Shown: positions 1-4,899, counted from the first letter of the stretch. The stretch is 6,334 nt of DNA from Kiritimatiellales bacterium (GCA_028692515.1 JAQUXG010000104.1:1-6334), one strand, 5' to 3'. Numbers and translations are program-made. The notes: a model not told the origin generated them from the sequence alone.

Positions 1-66
1 TCCAATCATTGGAAAATTTTCTCACTTTTTTTCAAACATTGGAAAAAGTTCTTCCAAACATCGGAA
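1..66. repeat. Cluster of three TTCCAA-N3-TTGGAA palindromes
   Basis: Three copies of a 15-bp near-palindrome lie in 66 bp. The first, at 1-14, reads TCCAATCATTGGAA and has probably lost its first T to the window edge. The second, at 30-44, reads TTTCAAACATTGGAA. The third, at 52-66, reads TTCCAAACATCGGAA. The consensus is TTCCAA-(A/T)CA-TTGGAA, and each copy is followed by A- or T-rich DNA. Copy starts are about 30 and 22 bp apart, so this is not a strict tandem array. The copies could be protein-binding operators for a gene to the left, or members of a dispersed intergenic repeat. A weaker copy lies at 3317-3331 and a half-site (TTCCAA) at 318-323, which favours a dispersed family. Confidence 0.6.
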
Positions 67-86
67 GCAAAAACCATTAATTTATA

Positions 87-289
87 GGACTGACCTGAAT
101 GGCACTACGTTAAGCCCTTTTCAATCCAGAGAATTCCCACAGAAGGCAACCAAGATAACGAAGCGAAACTGGAACGATGATTAATCATGACAGGCCGCAA
201 GGCCCTTTGCTGCCTTCGTTTCCTTCTGTGAAAAATATAGCTGGCTCTCGTTTGAATTCCCTTAACATTAGTGTAATTCGGGTCAGTCC
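87..289. mobile_element. MITE-like element with ~28-bp terminal inverted repeats, no coding capacity
   Basis: The left end (87-114, beginning GGACTGACCTGAAT) and the right end (261-289, ending ATTCGGGTCAGTCC) are inverted repeats. They match at about 24 of 28 positions with one single-base gap. The ~203-bp interval has no plausible gene. Inside are a nested inverted repeat (CACAGAAGG at 138-146 and CCTTCTGTG at 222-230), a perfect 12-bp palindrome (ATGATTAATCAT, 177-188) and a small hairpin GGCC-GCAA-GGCC (193-204). Long terminal repeats, short length and no ORF suggest a non-autonomous transposon relic. I see no clear target-site duplication, so a large structured intergenic repeat that never transposed is an alternative. 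It lies downstream of kdsB and could also stop transcription. Confidence 0.5.
138..230. repeat. Nested inverted repeat of the CTTCGTT..CCTTCTGTG family
   Basis: CACAGAAGG (138-146) and CCTTCTGTG (222-230) are perfect 9-bp inverted copies inside the larger element. Extended inwards, the left arm reads as CTTCGTTATCTTGGTTGCCTTCTGTG-like sequence on the minus strand, and the right arm is a shorter version lacking one internal unit. The same string, CCTTCGTTGCCTTCTGT, recurs at 3567-3583 in front of the nitroreductase gene, so this is a dispersed repeat rather than a feature of this element alone. Confidence 0.5.
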
Positions 290-344
290 CGTAATCTTGT
301 AATTTTTATTTCGTATCTTCCAAATCACCGTAATTTTTGTGTTT

Positions 345-1097
345 TTACCGCCGCGCCAAAATGGCTTCGACTTTCAGAATGTCTTCCGGTGTGTCGACTC
401 CGATGCCGATGTCTTCGACCTGCAAGACGTTCATGCGGCAGCCGATATAAAGCGCGCGCAGCTGTTCGAGTTTTTCGAGGTTTTCCAGCCGGCACGGCGG
501 CTCCGCCACCAGTTTGAGCAGATAATCGCGGCGGTAGGCGTAAATGCCGATGTGCCGCCAGTGCGCGCCGGTCGCATCGGTGCCCGCGTCGCGGACGTGC
601 GGAATAACGGAGCGCGAAAAATAGAGAGCCTGCCCGTCGCGGGCGAAAACGGCTTTGACGACGGCCGGATTTTTCAAATCCTCTTCGGTTTTGATCGGCG
701 CGGCGGCGGTGGCCATATCCCAGTCACCGGAAGCCATGACATCAGCCAGGCGGTCGATCAGTTCCGGCTCCATCAGCGGTTCGTCACCCTGAATGTTGAT
801 GAGTACGTCGCACTCTTCGTTGGCGACGGCTTCGGCGATACGGTCGGTTCCCGACGGATGATCCGCGCGGGTCATGACGGCTTTGACTCCGGGAATGTTA
901 AATGAGGCGACGGCATCGACAATGCGCTGGTCGTCGGTGGCCACCAGAACGGCATCCAGCGATTTGGCTTTAATCACCTGCTCCGTCACCCGTTGAATCA
1001 TCGGTTTGCCCGCGATCATCGCCAGCGGTTTGCCGGGAAGCCGGGTCGAGGCCCAGCGCGCCGGAATCACGCCGATCACACGGTTATTCTTTTTCAT
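345..1097 (-). CDS. kdsB: 3-deoxy-manno-octulosonate cytidylyltransferase (CMP-Kdo synthetase)
   Basis: KdsB is a cytosolic enzyme that activates Kdo with CTP to give CMP-Kdo and pyrophosphate. CMP-Kdo is the donor for adding Kdo to the lipid A precursor in LPS synthesis. Family signatures appear in order: IPARWASTRLPGKPL (11-25, nucleotide-binding loop), TDD (54-56), SGTDRI (82-87), NIQGDEP (101-107), YFSR (159-162), HIGIYAY (182-188) and DTPED (235-239). Asp105 and Asp235 match the metal-binding aspartates of the family. The 250-aa length is close to the ~248 aa of E. coli KdsB. I chose the ATG at 1097 because a GAG lies 6 nt upstream. The ATG at 1103 is nearly as good and is the positional equivalent of the upstream paralog junction; the ATG at 1136 would add an unlikely N-terminal tail. 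The gene overlaps the end of the upstream DUF3108 gene by 14 bp, so translation is probably coupled. Confidence 0.95.
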   Translation of the reverse strand: MKKNNRVIGVIPARWASTRLPGKPLAMIAGKPMIQRVTEQVIKAKSLDAVLVATDDQRIVDAVASFNIPGVKAVMTRADHPSGTDRIAEAVANEECDVLINIQGDEPLMEPELIDRLADVMASGDWDMATAAAPIKTEEDLKNPAVVKAVFARDGQALYFSRSVIPHVRDAGTDATGAHWRHIGIYAYRRDYLLKLVAEPPCRLENLEKLEQLRALYIGCRMNVLQVEDIGIGVDTPEDILKVEAILARR

Positions 1098-1887
1098 CTT
1101 CATCTCGGTCTTTTTTCTCCGTAATCCAGAAATCATCTCCCGGCCCGTTCACCTCGTGCAATGTAATGCTGACCCGGCCGAACGGAGTGCTCAACCGGGC
1201 CAGTGTCATCAAGTGCCGGGGATCACGGGAGACCCATACCGTAGCTTTTCCCTTACGGACAAACAAGCCGTCAAACATCGCCCGGGGCTGCATTTCCAGA
1301 CTCGGCACATCCCTTTCATAATGAGGCAGATCGATCGATTTAAGTCCATGAGTTGTCAGGACAAGCTCATAGAGCTTTTCGTCGGTCATGACCTGGTACT
1401 GGCTCTTGGTGTTTTCTTGCAACTGCACCGAACGCATGAAAAACATAAAACTGATAATATCGCGGGAGTCCGGCTTAATATCGTAGATCTTGCGCTTTTT
1501 GCCCTCCACCTGCCGAAAATGCGCTTTCAGCTCCGTGTAGTCGAACGTGGTGATCTCATGGTTGCGGTAATCCCGTTCTTTTAAGTTCTGCTCATACTGG
1601 ATGGGCAGGAAGGTAACCGGATCGACCAGCGTTTCGTAGACATCCTCCACCCTGAAAATGTGTTCAAAAAAAGCATAGGTTCGCGCCTCCATCCGCAACG
1701 CCAGCACCTCGCGCCCCTCGAACTCTGTCATCCGGCTCGTCACCGTCGCCGATGCCATAGGAATTCCGATCCACGTGATCGAATATACCAGCTCCTCACC
1801 AATCGGGAACGGGAGCTCTGCCGCCGGTGCGGCGGAGCTCAGCATAAGAAGGGCACCCATCACTGCGGTGGCGATTTTAATTTTCAT
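1084..1887 (-). CDS. Secreted DUF3108-family protein, second copy of tandem pair
   Basis: This 267-aa protein resembles the DUF3108 family, whose biochemical function I do not know. It starts with a Sec-type signal peptide: Lys2/Lys4, a hydrophobic core MGALLMLSSAA, and probable cleavage near AAPAA/ELPFP. There is no lipobox Cys, so a soluble periplasmic or peripheral protein is likely. Features shared with its upstream paralog include LPFP (25-28), the GIP motif (41-43), FDY (115-117), a DIISFMFFMR stretch (143-152), DVPSL (193-197), GLFVRKGKATVWVS (207-220), PFGRV (235-239) and DDFWITEKKD (251-260). The ATG at 1887 is chosen because it overlaps the upstream TGA as TGATG, has AAGGA just upstream and opens directly into the signal peptide; the ATG at 1911 lies inside the upstream gene. 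The last seven residues, RDEDEKE, are absent from the paralog and run into the start of kdsB. Position beside kdsB hints at an envelope role, by inference only. Confidence 0.85.
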   Translation of the reverse strand: MKIKIATAVMGALLMLSSAAPAAELPFPIGEELVYSITWIGIPMASATVTSRMTEFEGREVLALRMEARTYAFFEHIFRVEDVYETLVDPVTFLPIQYEQNLKERDYRNHEITTFDYTELKAHFRQVEGKKRKIYDIKPDSRDIISFMFFMRSVQLQENTKSQYQVMTDEKLYELVLTTHGLKSIDLPHYERDVPSLEMQPRAMFDGLFVRKGKATVWVSRDPRHLMTLARLSTPFGRVSITLHEVNGPGDDFWITEKKDRDEDEKE

Positions 1888-2660
1888 CAGTCCTTTTTTT
1901 CCGTAATCCAAAAATCATCCGTTCCGCCCGACACATCCTGCAACTTGACGGTGACCCGCCCGAACGGAACCCGGGCTTTCATACAGGTCAGAATCCGCCG
2001 GACATCTTGCGAGACCCAGAGAGTTGCCGTGCCGTTGCGGACAAACAGCCCGTTAAATTCGGCCTCGGGCACGATCCGCAGACTCGGCACATCCGGATAA
2101 TTCGACAGGCCGATTTTCTCGATTTTTTCAGCATGAACCGTCACCTTATAAACCCGGTCATCCGCAAGAACCGGCCAGATCGTGGTCGTCTCCGGCTCCA
2201 GCTTTTTCCCGCGCATAAAATACATGAAACTGAGGTAATCGCGGGTATTCGCATCAATGGGAACATTGGTTGAGATTCCGGTTTCCAGATTTTCAAAACG
2301 GGCCGTTCCCAGCGCATAATCAAAGATCGTCACTTCCTGATAGTGCGACCGCCCTTCCCTCATGGTTTTTGAAAAACGCGCAGGCAGAAGCGTTTCCTGA
2401 TCCAGCAGACACTCGTGCATGTCTTTCACTTTGTAGAAAACATCAAAAACCGAGTAGGTCTGGGTTTCGATACGCAACGCCACATAACGCATGCCGTTCG
2501 TTTCGACGAGCCCCGTCGTCGCAACCGACCATGCCACCGGAATGCCGTTCCATGAAATACGGTACTCCAGCCGTTCATTCAGCGGAAACGGAAGCGTGGC
2601 GGCAGCGGCGGCACTGCTTAAAAACAGACACATCGCGATGACTGACAAAAACCGAACCAC
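1887..2660 (-). CDS. Secreted DUF3108-family protein, first copy of tandem pair
   Basis: This 257-aa protein is clearly homologous to the gene that follows it. It has an N-terminal signal peptide (Arg3, hydrophobic residues 4-20, likely cleavage in the AAAAA/TLPFP region) and no lipobox. It then follows the same motif order: LPFPLNERLEYRISWNGIP (23-41), YVALRIETQTY (59-69), FDY (113-115), RDYLSFMYFMR (140-150), DVPSL (190-194), GLFVRNGTATLWVS (204-217), PFGRV (232-236) and DDFWITEKKD at the C-terminus. It starts at GTG, with AAAGGA 7 nt upstream. It ends in a TGATG overlap with its paralog, so the two are almost certainly co-translated. A 72-bp gap containing a degenerate CGT-rich repeat separates it from the dCMP deaminase gene. 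No enzymatic motif is visible. A role in the cell envelope is an inference from the signal peptide and the nearby kdsB. Confidence 0.85.
   Translation of the reverse strand: MVRFLSVIAMCLFLSSAAAAATLPFPLNERLEYRISWNGIPVAWSVATTGLVETNGMRYVALRIETQTYSVFDVFYKVKDMHECLLDQETLLPARFSKTMREGRSHYQEVTIFDYALGTARFENLETGISTNVPIDANTRDYLSFMYFMRGKKLEPETTTIWPVLADDRVYKVTVHAEKIEKIGLSNYPDVPSLRIVPEAEFNGLFVRNGTATLWVSQDVRRILTCMKARVPFGRVTVKLQDVSGGTDDFWITEKKD
1891..1895 (-). promoter_or_regulatory. Ribosome binding site within the end of the upstream DUF3108 gene
   Basis: On the minus strand AAGGA lies 3 nt before the ATG at 1887, inside the last codons of the preceding gene (the Lys-Asp before TGA). It supports the start at 1887 and termination-reinitiation coupling. 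Confidence 0.6.
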
Positions 2661-2667
2661 AAAATTT

Positions 2668-2673
2668 TCCTTT
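2668..2673 (-). promoter_or_regulatory. Ribosome binding site for the GTG-started DUF3108 gene
   Basis: AAAGGA on the minus strand sits 7 nt before the GTG at 2660. It decides this unusual start: no ATG gives a complete signal peptide, the next Met being ten codons in. Confidence 0.65.
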
Positions 2674-2690
2674 CTGCTATGCCGCCTTTT

Positions 2691-2747
2691 AATACGTAAC
2701 CCGTAATTCTCTTACGTATTACTCGTCACGCATTACGTATCCCGCGT
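2691..2747. repeat. Degenerate CGT/ATTACGT short-unit repeat patch
   Basis: This ~57-bp stretch is built from variants of ATTACGT: AATACGT, AACCCGT, CTTACGT, ATTACTCGT, CACGC, ATTACGT and ATCCCGC. CGT recurs at 2695, 2702, 2715, 2724, 2736 and 2745 (spacings 7, 13, 9, 12 and 9). It fills much of the gap between the dCMP deaminase gene and the first DUF3108 gene, and covers the last codons and the stop of the former. It is too degenerate for a microsatellite and has no clear hairpin or T-tract, so I do not call it a terminator. Confidence 0.45.
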
Positions 2748-3197
2748 GAACTGCCGGCAGATCACACCGGCTTCTTTAAACAACGCTTTTGCCTGCTCAT
2801 TGAAGTGATATTCATGCTCGTAGATCACTTCAGAAAGCCCGGCGTTGATCATCATCTTCGTGCACATCAGACACGGACTGATTGTGCAATAGAGAATCCC
2901 GTCTTTCACCGAAATTCCGTGGTAGGCCGCCTGCACAATCGCGTTCTCCTCGGCGTGACAACAGATGCAATCGCCCAGCGAGCTTCCCGACGGCGCATCC
3001 GAATTACAGCGCTCACAGCCGCCCTCGTCGCAATTGGCAATCCCGCGCGGCGTCCCGTTATAGCCGGTCGAAATAATCCGCCGGTCACGCACAATCACCG
3101 CCGCCACCTGACGCCGGCAGCAGTTACCCCGCCGCGCCACCACATGGGCGATATCCATAAAATACTCATCCCAGCCGGGACGTTTGTTTTTACTCAT
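2733..3197 (-). CDS. Deoxycytidylate (dCMP) deaminase, ComEB type
   Basis: This 154-aa zinc-dependent cytidine-deaminase-fold enzyme is predicted to convert dCMP to dUMP, the substrate of thymidylate synthase, in the cytosol. The catalytic signature is complete: CHAEEN (80-85) with zinc ligand His81 and proton-shuttling Glu83, and PCLMC (108-112) with zinc ligands Cys109 and Cys112. GYNGTPRG (45-52) is typical of dCMP deaminases, as is the Cys-rich insert (Cys56, 61, 64, 77, 79, 80) before the HAE motif, which resembles a second, structural zinc site. The length is usual for the family. The ATG at 3197 has AGGA 7 nt upstream. The final residues FTRDT and the TAA lie inside a short repeat patch, so the extreme C-terminus may be recently altered. 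It is the first gene of the minus-strand cluster, 72 bp ahead of the DUF3108 pair. A riboflavin-type or tRNA deaminase is less likely given GYNGTPRG and the Cys-rich insert. Confidence 0.93.
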   Translation of the reverse strand: MSKNKRPGWDEYFMDIAHVVARRGNCCRRQVAAVIVRDRRIISTGYNGTPRGIANCDEGGCERCNSDAPSGSSLGDCICCHAEENAIVQAAYHGISVKDGILYCTISPCLMCTKMMINAGLSEVIYEHEYHFNEQAKALFKEAGVICRQFTRDT

Positions 3198-3204
3198 GCG
3201 GACA

Positions 3205-3208
3205 TCCT
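3205..3208 (-). promoter_or_regulatory. Ribosome binding site of the dCMP deaminase gene
   Basis: AGGA on the minus strand lies 7 nt before the ATG at 3197 and supports that start. Confidence 0.6.
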
Positions 3209-3283
3209 ATTTCATAAACCTGCGACTTTCAACAGTTTCGGGGTCAGCTGATCAATTCGTTCCACCCGACCAAAGGGAGCGAG

Positions 3284-3317
3284 GCCGCACGCATGTGCGG
3301 CAAGGATCGAAGATCCT
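3284..3317. repeat. Two back-to-back short hairpins
   Basis: GCCGCAC-GCAT-GTGCGGC (3284-3301) is a perfect 7-bp stem with a 4-nt loop. AGGATC-GAA-GATCCT (3303-3317) is a perfect 6-bp stem with a 3-nt loop, one base further on. No T-tract follows on either strand, so they do not look like intrinsic terminators. They could be part of a structured RNA leader or of a dispersed repeat. Confidence 0.5.
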
Positions 3318-3357
3318 GGCAATGGTTGGAAAAGCTCCGGTTTTGAGGCGAAAAGCG

Positions 3358-3414
3358 GGACGGATTCAGGGTGTGGGTGCGGACGGATCGTCCGACCCAA
3401 GCCCCAACCCGTCC
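3358..3414. repeat. GC-rich imperfect hairpin
   Basis: The inner stem GGGT-g-CGGACG / CGTCCG-ACCC (3375-3398) has a GAT loop and one bulged G. An outer GGACGG (3358-3363) pairs with CCGTCC (3409-3414). No T-tract follows on either strand. The function is unknown; it may be an RNA structure or an element end. Confidence 0.4.
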
Positions 3415-3460
3415 ACGAAAACAAACAAATGGGACACATTGTTCGATCACGCAGACAACG

Positions 3461-3546
3461 TTACCACGGATGGCAAAGCGGTCCCACAGATCAATGTAAC
3501 AGATTCTTCTCTTCCATCCGCAGGCCGGCTTTGCCATCCGTGGTAA
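3461..3546. repeat. 86-bp palindromic element with 24-bp inverted arms
   Basis: The left arm (3461-3484, beginning TTACCACGGATGGCAAAG) and the right arm (3523-3546, ending CTTTGCCATCCGTGGTAA) are inverted copies matching at 22 of 24 positions, with a 38-bp centre. The symmetry stops sharply at TTACC/GGTAA. CCATCCG occurs again in the centre at 3514-3520. There is no coding capacity and no T-tract, so it looks like a small palindromic intergenic repeat or MITE rather than a terminator. Confidence 0.6.
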
Positions 3547-3566
3547 TAATAGTGCGGACTTGGTTT

Positions 3567-3583
3567 CCTTCGTTGCCTTCTGT
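3567..3583 (+). repeat. Dispersed CCTTCGTTGCCTTCTGT repeat
   Basis: This 17-bp string is close to the sequence at 212-230 on the same strand and is a longer-range match to the reverse complement of 138-163. It ends 27 bp before the nitroreductase start, so it would be part of that gene's promoter or leader. Confidence 0.4.
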
Positions 3584-3598
3584 AGATTTTCCCGGTCG

Positions 3599-3604
3599 AA
3601 AGGA
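3599..3604 (+). promoter_or_regulatory. Ribosome binding site of the nitroreductase gene
   Basis: AAAGGA ends 6 nt before the ATG at 3611. This decides for 3611 over the in-frame ATG at 3560, whose extra 17 residues are encoded by repeat sequence. Confidence 0.7.
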
Positions 3605-3610
3605 ATCCTT

Positions 3611-4126
3611 ATGAAATTCATCGAATTGGCAAAGAAGCGCGTCAGCATCCGCTCATACAAACCCGATTCGGTTTCGGACGAGCTGCTTCATGAAGTACTC
3701 GAAGCGGGACGCCTCGCGCCGACCGCCTGTAATCTGCAACCGTTCCAGTTTGTGGTGGTTCGTGAAAAAGAAAACCTCGCCGCGCTGGCCGCCGGGTATC
3801 CCGGCGACTGGTTCAAAGAAGCTCCGGTGGTTATTGCGATCTGCACACAGATTTCCAAGGCTTGGAAACGCAAATACGACGAGCGCACGCTGGTCGATGT
3901 GGACGCCGCGATTGCCGCCGACCACATGACGCTGGCCGCCGCCGACATCGGACTCGGCACCTGCTGGGTCGGCGCGTTTGACCCGAAAATTATCCGGAAG
4001 GCGCTCGGCGTTCCGCGCACGGTCGAACCGCTGATTTTGCTGACGCTCGGTCACCCGAATGAAACCGGCCGACCGAAGATCCGCCAGCCGATCGAAAAAC
4101 TGGTTCGTTATGAATCGTGGAAATGA
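3611..4126 (+). CDS. Nitroreductase-family FMN-dependent oxidoreductase
   Basis: This 171-aa protein is a compact member of the nitroreductase fold: FMN-binding enzymes that usually act as dimers and use NAD(P)H to reduce nitro compounds, quinones or other electron-poor substrates. The physiological substrate cannot be read from sequence. Visible signatures are RVSIRSY near the N-terminus (10-16; Arg10, Ser12 and Arg14 fit the FMN phosphate/ribityl contacts), APTACNLQPFQF (36-47; Asn41 and Gln43 fit the flavin site), an acidic/helical DVDAAIAADHMTLAAADIGLGTCW core (97-119, dimer and FMN pocket) and LGHPNE (146-151). The length is at the short end of the family, typical of the small archaeal and anaerobe type. 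There is no signal peptide, so it is cytosolic. It overlaps the next gene by ATGA, suggesting co-translation with the hydrolase. It faces away from the dCMP deaminase cluster. Confidence 0.9.
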   Translation: MKFIELAKKRVSIRSYKPDSVSDELLHEVLEAGRLAPTACNLQPFQFVVVREKENLAALAAGYPGDWFKEAPVVIAICTQISKAWKRKYDERTLVDVDAAIAADHMTLAAADIGLGTCWVGAFDPKIIRKALGVPRTVEPLILLTLGHPNETGRPKIRQPIEKLVRYESWK

Positions 4127-4899
4127 CGATGATTCTGCACCTCGTCCTACTAGTTGTTTTTCTTTACGGTTGCGCCGTGTTCTGGATGTGGCTCCGGCAG
4201 GAGCATTATCTTTTTGTGCCGAAGCATTATGATGTGCTTCCGGAGTTTGAACGCTTCCGTTGGGATCGCGTCATCAACGGCGTTTCGCATCAGGGATGGT
4301 TCCTCAATAAAGGCAAAGAGAAAACCGTTATCTATCACGGAGGCAACGCCGAAGATCTCGCGGGACACTGCGAAGTGATGAAGGATGGTTTAGACGCGAA
4401 TGTCCTGTTGGTGAATTATCGCGGCTACGGACAGAGCGAAGGAAAACCCGGTGAAAAGGAATTGGTGGCCGATTGCATCGCAATCTTCGATCTCTTCTGC
4501 AAAGAAACCAAAATGGAGCCTTTAACTGTTTTTCTAATGGGGCGCAGCCTCGGAACCGGCGTTGCCATTCAGGTCGCCGCCGCGCGACCCGCCGCAGGGC
4601 TGATTCTGGTGACGCCTTACGAAAATATCGCCGCCATCGCGCGGTTTCAATATCCATGGCTTCCGCTGCACCGAATGCTCCGCCACACCTTCCATGCAAT
4701 CGACTTCGCACCGAAAATTCAAATGCCTTCACTCGTGATTCTGGCGGAATCCGATGAGGTGATTCCGATCGAAAGCGGACGCAGACTCGGCGAAGCACTG
4801 GGCGGATCGAAAGAAATCATCACCCTGCCGACCGGTCATATGGACATCAACGAACATTCCGGCTATTTCGAAGCCATTAATCGTTTCATTAGAAAATAG
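4123..4899 (+). CDS. Membrane-anchored alpha/beta hydrolase (ABHD13/BEM46-like)
   Basis: This 258-aa protein has an N-terminal hydrophobic segment (about residues 3-22) followed by an alpha/beta hydrolase fold. The active-site elements are all present: the HGG oxyanion motif in YHGGNAED (71-78), YRGYGQSEG (99-107), the nucleophile elbow GRSLG with Ser142, acid Asp211 in AESDEVIP, and His239 in TGHMD. This arrangement matches the BEM46/ABHD12-13-like serine hydrolases; the substrate is unknown (lipid ester or thioester hydrolysis would be typical). The N-terminal segment LYGC around Cys15 resembles a poor lipobox (Tyr at -2), so a lipoprotein is possible, but a signal anchor seems likelier. 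I chose the ATG at 4123 because it forms an ATGA overlap with the nitroreductase stop. The ATG at 4129 has GGA 7 nt upstream and is an equally serious candidate; GTG at 4117 is weaker. A strong terminator follows. Confidence 0.88.
   Translation: MTMILHLVLLVVFLYGCAVFWMWLRQEHYLFVPKHYDVLPEFERFRWDRVINGVSHQGWFLNKGKEKTVIYHGGNAEDLAGHCEVMKDGLDANVLLVNYRGYGQSEGKPGEKELVADCIAIFDLFCKETKMEPLTVFLMGRSLGTGVAIQVAAARPAAGLILVTPYENIAAIARFQYPWLPLHRMLRHTFHAIDFAPKIQMPSLVILAESDEVIPIESGRRLGEALGGSKEIITLPTGHMDINEHSGYFEAINRFIRK

Larger units (their letters stand above)
3198..3610. other. Non-coding divergent spacer rich in hairpins and repeats
   Basis: These 413 bp separate the divergent dCMP deaminase and nitroreductase genes. 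No reading frame here resembles a real protein; the open frames are low-complexity and rich in Arg, Ser and Pro. The interval holds two adjacent short hairpins (3284-3301, 3303-3317), a weak TTCCAA/TTGGAA palindrome (3317-3331), a GC-rich imperfect hairpin (3358-3414), a 24-bp inverted repeat (3461-3546) and a dispersed repeat (3567-3583). Promoters for both flanking genes must lie here, but I cannot identify either with confidence. Confidence 0.6.

Noticed and set aside
1..66. CRISPR-like array
   Set aside because: The repeats are only 15 bp and palindromic, spacing is uneven (about 30 and 22 bp), and no cas gene is in view.
290..344. Intrinsic terminator directly after kdsB
   Set aside because: The stretch is AT-rich, with GTAATTTTT twice (299-307 and 330-338), but I find no stable hairpin before a T-run on the minus strand.
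339..905. 188-codon plus-strand open frame antisense to kdsB
   Set aside because: It is a shadow of kdsB: the opposite strand encodes a full set of KdsB motifs over the same interval.
1006..1584. 192-codon plus-strand open frame
   Set aside because: It is antisense to the kdsB start and the DUF3108 gene, which have homology, signal peptide and coupled starts; this frame has none of these.
2660..2733. Terminator between the dCMP deaminase and DUF3108 genes
   Set aside because: The repeat units contain short self-complementary strings (TACGTA) but no stable stem of useful length and no following T-run.
3204..3232. TTGAAA-N17-TAGGAT as a promoter for the dCMP deaminase gene (minus strand)
   Set aside because: Spacing is ideal, but the supposed -10 box contains the AGGA ribosome binding site, so the transcript would start almost at the ATG and lose its own binding site. 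Probably chance.
3244..3660. 138-codon minus-strand open frame across the divergent spacer
   Set aside because: It runs through the inverted repeat and hairpins and overlaps the start of the nitroreductase gene. Its composition is low in acidic residues with Arg/Ser/Pro/Cys-rich patches, and I see no domain. Best read as chance coding by repeat DNA.
4328..4798. 156-codon minus-strand open frame inside the hydrolase gene
   Set aside because: It is Arg-rich shadow coding opposite a hydrolase with a complete catalytic triad.
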